Under the pieces are notes generated by a model. It saw only the letters and a list, made by a program, of their open reading frames with translations. It was not told the DNA's origin and did not search any database. Positions 13,001 to 23,039 of a DNA stretch of 64,000 bases are shown in pieces. This stretch comes from Protea cynaroides (lineage: Eukaryota > Streptophyta > Magnoliopsida > Proteales > Proteaceae): positions 43,519,758 to 43,583,757 of the forward strand of contig CM053266.1 of the NCBI GenBank assembly GCA_028583415.1. The letters run 5' to 3'. The position numbers were made by a program, and so were the translations under genes. Numbering within the stretch: the stretch's first letter is position 1; each line of letters opens with the position of its first letter.

Positions 13001-16000
13001 GCACAAACAAACAAGACTTAGGATAGACTTGTAATAAGGACTAAATAGATGAGGGCAGTTTTGGGAGGAGACTCTAAAAAAGGATAAAACAGAATGGCTT
13101 TATAAAGAGGAGCATAATTGGAAAACCAGAAATAAAGATTTCTTCTTCAACCTTCGCTGGAGGCCATTCACGAACAGAAAGCAAGAGGCGGTAACCAGGT
13201 TTGAATGGTAGTGAGAGATCTCACTCGATATCCCTCTTTGGGATCGAAACTGAAGGGTTACTCTTCCCAGGTGTAGGCCTCTTGAATCTACTCATTAGTC
13301 AGCAAGAACAACACACCAAAACTGAAATAAAGAACTCTGAAACAGAACTGGCAGTAGACCTGAAAACCAGATTTGATTCTTGGTTTGTGTCTCACAACAA
13401 GAATGGAGTTTGGCTGTGAAAATCCAGTGTTTGAATCGTCTCTACCAGAGAAGTCTTTGGCCAAAACTCAGGCCAAACGGAGAGGTTTTCAGGGAGCCCG
13501 ATGGTTTTCGGTGGGGCTGGGATTACCGCCTAGAACAGGGGAGGATAAAGAAGAAAGGAAGAAGAAGCAGGAAGGGAAAAAGAAAGGAAGAAGGGAAGGG
13601 AAAGAGGAAGGAAGGGGGCCGGGGGGAGGGAAATCAGCCTATGGAAGAGGCTATTCCTGAACGCAGAGATGAAGGAGAGAGAGAGATTCAACCTTCTGCC
13701 CGTAAGCACACCAATTCAATATCAATTCTTCATTCTATTCAAACCTGAAAATAATAATGCTATTACAGGTTCTTTTAAAGATAAAACTTCCCTAATACTA
13801 ATTGAAATAAAAATAGTAGCTAAATAAAATCCTTAGCGAAGATGGTCATAACCTATTACTTTCTTAATAAAATATTACCCAAACTTCCCATCTAAATTTC
13901 CCAAAATAAAAGATTACAAATATCCCAATTAAAATTAAATCTAATAAAGATTTCCATCCAAGCCCATCTCAACTTGTGGGCCCGCTGCTGCATCACATGT
14001 GTATATATCTGATAAACGATACATAAAACAAGGAGAAAGATAAAAGGAGTACTAACTCTAAAAGATGGATCAAGCAAAGTGAAAAGAGGATGCTTATCAC
14101 AAGCCGATGGATCAGTAACAAAGGGCAATTTGCAACAAACGGATACTCCCAAACTCCACACCTGACAAGACTGTTTGCCAGATAATTGGATTTTCTAACC
14201 ATTTCATATAAGATTTAAATAAGTATATTCATAGCATAACTAGACTAAACGATCAATTCCCCCACTAAGACAAACCACAATTTGATGGAAGCAGGATAAT
14301 TGAGCAATCCAGCAGAAATCTTATACAGGAAATCATTTGAAGTTCAGACGTGCATACCTTCAGGTTGATGACAGCTACTCGATTTGCAGGTGTTGAATTT
14401 TTATTCTCCATGACCCAAGTCATTGACTTGAGACAGGGAAGGACAACCTACATCAATAAAAGAGAGTTAACATTCAACTCGTCTAAATTTCTGCATTAAT
14501 GATTGTTCTCTATCATTACTCAATCAGAGGTAAATCAGATTGCTACATTCATAATTCAATGGTAGGCACCGGAGTATTGCTATAAGCATATGTAACTTGT
14601 TGGCTTCAAAAAGAGCTGGGAAAAAAGAAAACACAAACTTTTTTGGCTTATGGAAGCCAATAATATAGGACTACATCTACGTGTAAACAATTTTTTGGCT
14701 TCTTAAAAGAAGGGGAAAATATCATTTTTACTGCTGCATGAAGCCAAAAATGTTGCTTCAATAGTTATATGAAACACAACCTAAGCAAAATGAAACCCAC
14801 CAAATATTACTGCTCCATACCATGTTATCAGGAGGGCCATCATCTTGGTGAAGGGAGATAGGAGCCATGCGAGGAAGATTCAAATCAGCAACAGACTGAA
14901 TAGGCGGACCAACATCATTAAGGTTAAAGCGACGAGTCAATTCATCTTGCCGAGGCCATAATGTTGGAGTCATATCTGAAAGCTGCATAGGTGTTTTCTT
15001 GGCACTATCTTCCTGAATACTTCCAGTAATCTGAGAGGTAGGAGGTGTGACCCTTGCAACATTTTTCTTCCCAGCAGCAATCTTCTTGCTACCGTCTCTC
15101 AAAGCTCCCATTGCCACATTATAGGTCTCCACAGCAATTGCCCCTTCCTCTGCATATTTTATGGCTTCCCGACATAGATTATTGTATCGTGCAGTCATGG
15201 TTTCTTGCCCTTGCAGGTCACCGCTGCGTTCATCTGACCCAGCCCAACTCTTCGCATTTCTTGTCCACCGTTTCAAAATGTAATGAGATGGAAGGGTAAG
15301 AACATTTGTAACTGTAAATACTGTTAATACATGTCTACAGAGAATACCCGAGAACTCAAACATCCGACAGCTACAACTCGCTCTCATCTCAGGAACATTC
15401 AATGTGACGATGTATGCTTTGTGATCATCCTCAAACTTTGCAACCCTGTATGTGCTGGTTGCCCCATCTCCCTCAATTTTGTTTGCAGTATACACAAAAG
15501 TTTCAACCAGTTCCTCTTGAAATTTCGTAAATATTTTCTTCGTATAAAGGTTAGCTGCTTGTTTCTCCATAGGTGATGGTGTCTTCAGAACTGGGGTGGT
15601 GCAAATTGTATCAAAATCTGCTTCTACCTCCCTTTCAAACCAACTCTCTAAAGCTCTTTCATACTGCTTAAAGAACAGTGGTAAAGTGGTCTGTTGATTC
15701 ACATACCCATCAAAAAATGAAGTGATAGTTTCATACCCTTGGTTTGGAGAGATTGCAGCAAAGAAAGTATCTCGAAAGTACACTGGGACCCAATGTTGAC
15801 GAGCATTGTACAGTGCTTGAAGCCAATCATTTTCCCTAAGATCATATTTATCCAGGAGGGAGGCCCAAGATGATTCAAATTCCCCAATTGTCTCCGTCAA
15901 GTTTATGCAATTATAAAGATCTCCTTGGAAAGTAGGTTGTGCATGACATACATGAGCCAACCTTTCCTGACCTTCTCTCAAGATGTGCCACTTGCATATA

Positions 16001-17085
16001 CGATGTCGGGTTCCTGGAAACACCTGAGCAACTGCTGTCTGTATGGCTCTGTCTTGGTCAGTTATTATAGATACAGGAGGGTGACTATTCATGGCTCCAA
16101 GCCACGTCTTAAATAACCAAACAAAAGAAGCTTCAGACTCATCTAAAAGTAAAGCACAACCAAACAACACCATCTGCCCATGATGATTCACTCCTGTAAA
16201 TGGAGCAAATGGCACCCGATATTGATTTGGCCTGTACATTGTGTCAAAGGTGACCGCATCACCAAAGTGGCTGTATGCTGTCCTACACCTTGCATCTGCC
16301 CAAAAAACATTAGTCATGCAGTTATCATCATCCAGTTGTATTGCATAGTAGAAGCCAGGGTTCTCAGCCTGCATCCTCTTTAAGTATTCCAGGAGATTTG
16401 GAGCATCTCTTCCAAGAGTTTTCTTTCGACCAGAAGTTCTAGCATAATTTGCAGGCCCAACATTCCTGGGAGAGCGAATAGAATCTACAGGAGTGTTCCT
16501 AACTGCGCGAGTTGCTTCCACAGAAACACGATTTCCATCCATTTGCACATACATAATACCACTGGGAAGCACCTGTACCCCTTGGTAACCATCATTTTTT
16601 GCAGCACCAGCAAAATGCCTGCGAGGTCGGAGGTAATGCACCTTACTAGGACTCACTGTTGAGTGGTTATGCTCCTTTACAAACTTGGTCACAATCCATT
16701 TTTCTGTATCCTTCCTTTCTATCTTAAGCATCGCATTGCAACTCTCAACATTCTTCTTTTTTAGACCCTCTCTAGAGCATACAAATTCTCGAAATGCAAT
16801 AGTCGCATCAGGCTTTGATCGGTTAAAATGACTAGTACGCGTGCTAAAACCCACACGTCTCGCATATGCGTCGTAAAAAGTCTTTGCCGCATCCTCAGAA
16901 TCAAACTCCATCCCCACAGATGGTTCGGCAGACCCATCCTCATCTTGAGCATGTTCCTCATTTTCAGTAGGATTATTATTCATTTTTGCTTCGGTACCAC
17001 TCCCATTAGGTTCAGGATCTCCTTCTTCAGCTCCTGCACGGCAAGCCATGTTCTCCTCTTCCACATCTATCACTTCAACTTCCAT
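7023..17085 (-). CDS. FRS: FAR1-RELATED SEQUENCE transcription factor, FRS7/FRS12-like
   Basis: Five coding exons on the minus strand: 17085-14821, 14447-14358, 11942-11793, 10927-10811 and 7067-7023, giving 888 residues. All four introns are phase 0 with GT-AG ends. Residues 61-143 form the FAR1 zinc finger (CSREG, ESCNAML, KFVKEHNH). Residues 270-370 form the MULE transposase-derived domain with Asp in VTFDTMY and IITDQD. Residues 571-585 form the SWIM finger (CSC...CRH). FRS proteins are domesticated Mutator transposases acting as nuclear regulators in light, clock and growth responses. The C-terminal 133 residues (exons 2-5) repeat a VAVINLK/MLRSMAYI module and end in KKQRL, a possible nuclear signal. 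The start is the first ATG after a 5'-UTR acceptor. Introns of 0.4-3.7 kb carry TEs. No stops or shifts were found, so it is probably functional. The FRS7/12 assignment rests on remembered C-terminal similarity. Confidence 0.92.
7985..8260 (-). mobile_element. Fragment of an RTE LINE/SINE-like 3' end in FRS intron 4
   Basis: CTCAACTCAGCCTCATCAC and the following GGTCGGCAACATGGATC are the antisense of the plant RTE/SINE tail that reads 'catgtagccgaccccat...ataaggct'. A similar piece lies at 56.53 kb, and the sense version at 60.25 kb. No ORF survives. Confidence 0.5.
8600..10450. other. FRS intron 4, no recognised features
   Basis: AT-rich intron sequence with an A run near 8942-8958. No coding potential, TSD-bounded element or RNA gene was recognised. 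Confidence 0.5.
10471..10636 (+). mobile_element. Au-type SINE with perfect 18-bp TSD
   Basis: The head GAGGGCGAGCCTTGGTGTAG carries the tRNA-derived A box, and GGTCAAGGGTTCGAAACA is the B box of the pol III promoter. The body ends in a short T run, as in the Au SINE family. The flanks TATTGGTTTTGTATTGTA at 10453-10470 and 10637-10654 are identical, marking a clean and fairly young LINE-mediated insertion into FRS intron 4. Confidence 0.9.
11597..11727. mobile_element. hAT-type MITE, 131 bp, perfect 8-bp TSD
   Basis: The ends are perfect inverted repeats of at least 16 bp (CATAGTTGTCAAGGCG). Flanking ACATACAC at 11589-11596 and 11728-11735 is an exact 8-bp duplication, the hAT hallmark. The GC-rich body repeats CCAAGGCG. 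It sits in FRS intron 3, only about 65 bp from the exon 3 donor. Being nearly palindromic, it would fold into a hairpin in the pre-mRNA. Confidence 0.92.
12000..14357. other. FRS intron 2, no recognised genes
   Basis: Contains a purine-rich AAG/GAAGG tract at about 13540-13625 and short open frames without family resemblance. The stretch near 13150-13350 reads like retroelement debris but shows no diagnostic motif. Confidence 0.45.
13540..13625. repeat. Purine-rich low-complexity tract
   Basis: GAA/AGG-rich on the plus strand. The two overlapping Lys/Glu/Gly-rich ORFs are products of this composition. Confidence 0.85.
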
Positions 17086-17736
17086 GATGGTTGACTGCAA
17101 AGAACCAACACCAGTATCTTGATATGTTGGCAGACTACAAACAGTACCTCTTCATATTTATCCCAACAAAGATACAGTTCACTACCTACATAAAATATGA
17201 ACGGATAAATGAAAAGCAGGAAAAGAAGAGCAAAAGTAAAAGAAAAAGAAAAAGAAACAGACGGCTTATGCACAACACATACATGATAACCCAAACCCAT
17301 ACACGAACATGGGGTAAGAATAAAAAGTCTAATAAACAAATAAATAAATGAAAACACTTAAAATTTCGAATAAAATTGACCCATCTCACGGACAAACGAA
17401 ACATAAATACGAATATACTAGTAAATACCAATTTCAAGTAACCATCCGTATGGTCACTAAAATACTCTTAAGAACCAACGCAAAGAGCTACCTTTATCCA
17501 TACACACTAAAATGTACTTATAAAGTCAAACTGCATGAAATCAATTTCTCAGCGCATTCCGCAAAACAATTAAGTTCGAAGAAAAGTCCAAATGATAATC
17601 TTCGAAAAACTAGCTAAGCATGCCAAACAAGTAAAAATAGGGGAAATACATTAAATTTTCTAATCACAAAGTAAATTAAGCGAGATATGAAGATAAAAAA
17701 ACTGGCCATTTTTATCAAACAGAACCGCACCGTACC
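17086..17736 (-). other. FRS 5'-UTR intron with leader ends
   Basis: On the minus strand TTTGCAG precedes TCAACCATC and the ATG by nine bases, a typical acceptor. Upstream, GATTAG|GTACGG at 17736/17735 is a plausible donor. This gives a ~640-bp leader intron, common in plant regulatory genes, with an upstream leader exon reaching to about 17820 or beyond. Confidence 0.55.
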
Positions 17737-17739
17737 TAA

Positions 17740-18820
17740 TCTTCACCGCATGATGTACGCTGAAGCAAAACCCGACTGATGAGTGAATTGTAACTCTCTC
17801 TTGAAGGATCGTTTGCTTCAATTTCCTGAACAAAGATAGGGGGAAAATTGAATCTTTCTAGGATTATCTTTTGCAATATTCTCTTGCAAAGGTAAGAAAA
17901 ACCCGCAAGAGATTAAAACTATGAGAGTTGAGATAGCTATAAATAGACAGAAGTAAACAGAAGGGTTTTCTAGGGTTTGTATTTTGGGTATATATTTTCT
18001 TCCTTTTTCCGGCTCTTTTGCAGGCACTTGCAGAAGACGGAGCGAGAGAAGAAAGGAGACGAGTATGTCAGACACATCCGATACCTGATGGACATAAAGT
18101 TGATGCGAAATCATAACCGTTCGTTAAGGATCACACGGTTGAACGGTTACGAAGAGAACCTATCCTAGCCCTACGGCTTTCATATATCTTAAAAGGAAAG
18201 TCATGATGTGGGGCCCACTACGTAATGTCTCATGATGCGACACACGACAATATGATCTGTGCCTGTTACTTGTGATCAAAATTAGTCGATTTCAGTGGGG
18301 GTAAAAGAACAAGAAAATTAAAATTATTGGGCTTACCTGTAAGGGGGAATTTTTTTTTCTTCCCTCACAAATTTCTTTCAATGTGGAAAAAGATCCTCTC
18401 CAACTGATCAGTCCATCCAGCCGAGGTCGGACGGGTAAGGATTACTAGGCAATTGGCCGGCCATCTTGTTTGCATGGTTTTAATGGGGTGAGAGAGTAAG
18501 CTCCTTTTCTAATGAATAGTAAATTCCACTCAAGTTTGGAACTCTGGAAATACACGAGCCAAAATGGTTCCATCCATTGCTTCTCCCCGCTATTTCTCTT
18601 ACTCCATTCCTCAAAAAACTCATTGCGGAAGATATAATTGTAGCTGCAAGCCTGCAACAGTCTCCACTTATCCTCCGTGATGAGAACATCCCAGCAGTTT
18701 TCAGTTAGGAGCAATAGATTAACAACGTTATTTTTATGTTTTATATATATATATATATTTTGGTTATGACAATTATTTTAGTTATTTTATTTCTATTATT
18801 TCAATAGTTATGTTAGTTTA
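17740..18820. other. FRS upstream region, no recognised gene
   Basis: The FRS promoter must lie in the first part. A TATAAATAG at about 17939 reads on the plus strand, so it is not obviously the FRS core promoter. A minus-strand open frame at about 18445-18714 has no recognisable family. A short AT repeat lies near 18746-18760. Confidence 0.4.
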
Positions 18821-18821
18821 T

Positions 18822-19580
18822 ATTTCGGAAGCCCGTCTAACTGTCAAAATGTCACTTTGACAAAACAGTTAATACAGAAGTTATCTCTCACGATCTCAAA
18901 TTAACCACAATAAGGGACGTTACCTTAAAAGTTAGTTATGTGCCGACCATTTCGGAAGCCCGTCAAGCTGTTAGAATGTCATCTCGACAAAACAGCTAAT
19001 ACAAGTTATCTCTCATGATCACAAATTAACTGCAATAAGGGAGGTTAGCTCAAAAGTTAGTTATGTGCCGATCATTTCGGAAGCCCGTCTAACTGTTAGA
19101 ATGTCACCTCGACAAAGCAGTTAATACATAAGCTATCTCTCACGATCTCAAATTAACCGCAATAAGGGAGGTTACCTCATAAGTTAGTTATGTGCCGACG
19201 ATTTCGGAAGCCTGTCTAGCTGTCAAAATGTCATCTCGATAAAACAATTAATATAGAAGTTATCTCTCACGATCTCAAATTAACCACAATTATGTGTTGA
19301 CCATTTCGGAAGCCCATCTAGCTGTTAGAATGTCACCTCGACAAAACAGTTAATACAGGAGTTATCTCTCAGGATCTCAAATTAACAGCAATAAGGGAGG
19401 TTACCTCATAAGTTAGTTATGTGTCGACCATTTCAGAAGCCCGTCTAGTTGTCCAAATGTCACCTCGACAAAGCAATTAATACAGAAGTGATCTCTCACG
19501 ATTTGAAATTAACCGCAATAAGGGAGGTTACCTCATAAGTTAGTTATGTGCCGACCATTTCGGAAGCCCATCCAGCTCAG
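18822..19580. repeat. Minisatellite, ~127-bp unit, six copies plus a partial
   Basis: Units start with ATTTCGGAAGCC at 18822, 18949, 19074, 19201, 19303, 19430 and 19557. Spacings are 127, 125, 127, 102, 127 and 127, so one unit has lost about 25 bp. Each carries GTCA, CTCGACAAA, GATCTCAAATTAAC and GTTAGTTATGTG blocks. The last copy breaks off shortly before a TATA-like stretch, so the array may be the U3 repeat block of an LTR. Confidence 0.93.
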
Positions 19581-19900
19581 TTCAAGGAGCAGTTATATAA
19601 ATACAACAGACGATTATCATCTAAAGACCAGAAAGGAATTTATGGCAATTCCCCAAGATCCACGGAATTACTTGGATCATGCCTACAATCAAGCCAATCA
19701 TATATACATATATATGTATGCTAGAACGAAGGTACCCGGATCACACTTTTGAATACTCAATCTCACTCTCTAATCTATTGAGAATCACTTAAACCTCACT
19801 CTACCAGAACTTGCTTTCTTATCATATTGAGTTCCATATGTTTGCTTTCTGGTTCTAATTTAGGCATTAGAGTATAACAGAACATTCACCAAAAAAACAA
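19581..19900 (+). promoter_or_regulatory. Promoter-like tail of the minisatellite, possible Gypsy LTR piece
   Basis: GTTATATAAATAC at about 19591 could be a TATA box. It is followed by a C/T-rich stretch and GCATTAGAGTATAACAG, similar in style to R-U5 ends of plant Tat/Athila-type LTRs. No paired LTR, PBS or polyprotein is visible, so this remains a guess. Confidence 0.3.
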
Positions 19901-19949
19901 ACGGAATTTCGATCCCTGCTCTGGTAGTGGGAAATAAATTTTTTTAAGT

Positions 19950-20153
19950 TTTTTAAAAATTGAAAGGGTAAATATGGATGAGGGCAGTTTCGTCATTAAC
20001 GAATTTAAGACAGTGACACGTCATCGATCAATGGCCATGTTGTTTGATTGATACATATTTTCAAAAGTAGGGGGTGTTAGGAATATTACAGCAAACAAAG
20101 GTGGGTGGCTGAGATTAAGCCATACCAAAGGGGGGTGTGGCAGATATTTTCCC
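19950..20153 (-). mobile_element. MULE-like terminal fragment abutting the Copia LTR
   Basis: Read from 20153 leftward the sequence starts GGGAAAATATCTGCCACACC, the style of the MULE ends seen at 48.4 and 50.7 kb. It replaces the first ~45 bp of the 5' Copia LTR, so the element probably inserted there and its other end was lost. No opposite TIR was found. Confidence 0.35.
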
Positions 20154-20458
20154 TTAAAATAAATCAAATGTGGTCTACCCACTCCGCACATTTAAATCTT
20201 CCTATTATCTCTCTTAAGTTAGGAAGTTGTTAAGCACAAGATAATCATCATATCAATTTGAATATTCAAAATAATTTAAACGTGATTTTCTTATCCCATA
20301 AATCTCTCCCTTAAATCTCTCCCTTAAATCTCTCCCCTATATATTCAAAGAATACCTCTTGTATCAATCTTTCAAATATAAATATACATTAAGAATCGTC
20401 TATCAAGAGATAAGGTAGAATGATCCAAAAACAAATTTTGCGTTAAGTTATTTTTACA
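20154..20458 (+). repeat. 5' LTR of the Copia element, 5'-truncated
   Basis: Matches the 3' LTR from its ~45th base onward and shares the end AAGTTATTTTTACA. It includes a local triplication of 'taaatctctccc' that the 3' LTR lacks. Confidence 0.88.
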
Positions 20459-20472
20459 TGGTATCAAGAGTC
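20459..20472 (+). other. Primer binding site of the Copia element
   Basis: TGGTATCAAGAGTC follows the LTR directly and is complementary in type to the 3' end of initiator tRNA-Met. Confidence 0.8.
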
Positions 20473-20500
20473 TAGTCAATCATTATGCTCTATTTACACA

Positions 20501-23028
20501 ATGTCTTCCTCCTCCATTCCCTCCACTCCCACAACTAGCAGCAACTCCTCTCCATCTACCTTCCAGCATAATCTGACAATTAAACTAGTTGCCAATAACT
20601 TCCTCTTATGGATGACTCAACTTCTCCCCTTGTTATGCTGTAAGACCTGTATCAAACTAATCGGTCTTACCACCTTGTACCAGGTCTACCTATCATGGTC
20701 AAGTCAAGTGGACCAAGTGCGTAAAGAAAATCACAAGACCAGGTATGAGTTTGACCCAAAAACAATAAATGTGAGGGTAGGGTCGCATGCCTAAACAGGT
20801 AGGGTCGACTCCACCTCAACAGAAGTCCAACCTATGATTTTCTAGTCGTAGGGTTGCATGACTAGAAAAACGTAGGGTCGACGAATCTTGCGACCCTACG
20901 ATGACAGACAGAAATCGTAAATTATGAAACTTTTCTAATTCCAAGGGGTTCTTTCCTAAACTCAATGAGACTTATTTTGGAGGGTTTTCCTCTATAAATA
21001 GGACGTCCCTTAGTCTATTTTATTCCTTTTGGAACCCTAATTGAAAGTGAGAAAAGAGAAAGAGAAGGAAAAGAAGAAGAGAAGGAAAATTAAAGAAAAG
21101 ACTAAGAAATATGAGGAAGTTCAGAGAAACCTCTAAATCTTAGCCAACTTCAGGTATGAATCTAAGTCCCTTCATAAAGTAAGAGCCTAGAATAGATTAA
21201 GAAGAAATTAGGATTAAGAGAAACCCAAATCATCCATCCATGGACAAGTTTCAAAGGAATTCATGGAAGTAATCATCATAGGCAATGAAAAGTGTGTAAA
21301 AATCATAGTTATGAGCCATAGAACAATCTTATAATGGACCTACAAGACCACAGGATCGACCACATGCCCTCGGGAAGTCCTAGGGAGGGTGTGGTCGCAC
21401 GTAGGGTCGATTGGTAACCGACTCCATGTCCGACCCTACACCCTAGGGTCGGTTACCAACCGACCCTAAGTGTTGCCCTACCTGCGACCCTACGATTTCA
21501 GCTAGTCTAAATTTGTTGGAATTAATTCTAATTAAAAATCTATCGACTTGTTAGGCATTTCTAGTGATTTAAAGGTGATTCATAAAGCTTGAATGAGGAT
21601 CTACACTCAATCAAAGGTGAGGGAACAAGACCTAAACTAATTGACTAATAATAAACTATTTTCGTTTATTGAGTCCAATACCATTATGATTCTATGATTG
21701 TATGATTGTAATGTGCATATCACATGTCATCTACTATTCTTGTTATTATTGTTCATGCATATTTAATTCAGTTTATTTACAATATGATGATGATGATGAT
21801 GCTAGGAATAGACATGTGAATGTTTGTATGTGGTTAGTGTACTTGATGCGAGTGGGGCATCTGGAAAAGTGTGATGAGGTGCGGTCCTAAGCACTTTAGC
21901 CCTATCTCTACTCAAGTCCTGTCCACTGACATCGTCGTATTACCATTACCTTAGCAGAACTATTACGTCGTAGGGCATCAGGGGAGGTGGTCTCGGACCG
22001 TGTAGTCTCTGACTCTATTGGTGGGCCTTAGCTCTATCTCTATGGACGTACTGAGGGATGCTGGGGTGAGACCTTGGATACACTGTTTGACATTAGGATT
22101 GGTTAGTTACGAGTCCAGTTTGTAAGCCTTGGTGACAATGGTGTTTGACAATGTGGATGGTGGGATAGATGTGGATGACAATGGTGTTTGATCCATTGGG
22201 TGGGCTTACACACCCTGTGTATAGAGGCGAGGCGGTCACCGAACCTTTCTATAACACATTGTAAACTTATGAACCAGACCAAAGATATGAATTGAATGCA
22301 TGGATATGTTTGTTGCATTGTTTTGTTTGCTCACTGAATCGTGATGTGTGCTCACCCTTTCGATGTCGAATGCTTTTAGTTGATGATGCATGTACCACGG
22401 TTGAAGACTATATGAATGCTCCTATGTATGGACATACGGCGGTGATGGACGCTGAAATTATGGTGGAGTCGCATGATTCGTCATGCGAGTGCAACTCTTG
22501 TGTTTTCGATTAGAATTTTATTCAATTTATACAGACGATGTAATTGATTAAATATTTTATTTTATGTCTTAGTCAATGGAGAATAATTGGATAATTTATT
22601 GTTTTATAATTGTTAAACTCTTAGTTCATTAGTATAAAGACTTCCGCTATTGTGTATTTACTCTGATTATTATCGTGGATGTGTATGGTTTAAGCAAACG
22701 AATATAGCCTATTCGAGATCCTGGTTGAACTGTTGGTTAATTAGCGATTTTTCACACCACTATTCTGAATAGTACAGAATTGGGGTGTGAAATACGCAGC
22801 CAAGAATTACTTGATTACATTGATGGTTCCATTGTCGAACCTTCCAAAACTCTAATTGCTGAAGGTACTACCACACCTGAACCAAATCCAACGTACATTA
22901 ATTGGGTCAAGAAGGATCAACTTGTTATGAGTTGGCTTCTTGCCTCCCTCACAGTCGACTGCCTTCCTTATGTGATCAGCCTCAAAACAGAGCTGCCGAA
23001 AAGAAAATACGACACATTGTTAACATAG
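20501..23028 (+). pseudogene. Copia gag N-terminal region, interrupted by solo LTR 1
   Basis: The ATG at 20501 opens a Ser/Thr-rich start and the Copia gag motif ANNFLLWMTQLLPLL. Codon 46 ends at 20638, exactly where the solo LTR begins. Reading resumes in the same frame at 22798 with the ELLDYIDGS motif and runs to a stop at 23026-23028. The zinc knuckle and protease that should follow are gone, so it is a truncated remnant. Confidence 0.85.
20639..22792 (+). mobile_element. Solo LTR 1 of a long-LTR Gypsy-like family
   Basis: Starts TGTAAGACC and ends GGGGTGTGAAA (final CA mutated). It is flanked by TATGC (20634-20638) and TACGC (22793-22797), a 5-bp TSD with one change. At 2154 bp it is in the range of Del/Tekay-type chromovirus LTRs. 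TATAAATA at 20993 is a probable TATA box, followed by a GA-rich leader. Two clusters of CGACCC/GGGTCG motifs flank this promoter. No retroviral-type genes are inside, so it arose by LTR-LTR recombination. Confidence 0.85.
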
Positions 23029-23039
23029 GTTTAACCCTT

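Noticed and set aside
13373..13748. Lys/Glu/Gly-rich frames
   Set aside because: A product of the purine-rich tract in FRS intron 2.
14821..17085. Active Mutator transposase at the FRS locus mobilising the nearby Pack-MULEs
   Set aside because: FRS proteins are domesticated, and this one has introns, a 5'-UTR intron and no TIRs around it. Proximity to the MULEs is not evidence of a link.
17070..17437. Leu/Phe-rich minus-strand frames next to the FRS start
   Set aside because: They lie in the 5'-UTR intron in a T-rich stretch.
22103..22318. Short minus-strand frame, with a similar one at 26694-26912
   Set aside because: Both lie at homologous places of solo LTRs 1 and 2, but they do not keep a common protein sequence, so the match is DNA-level.
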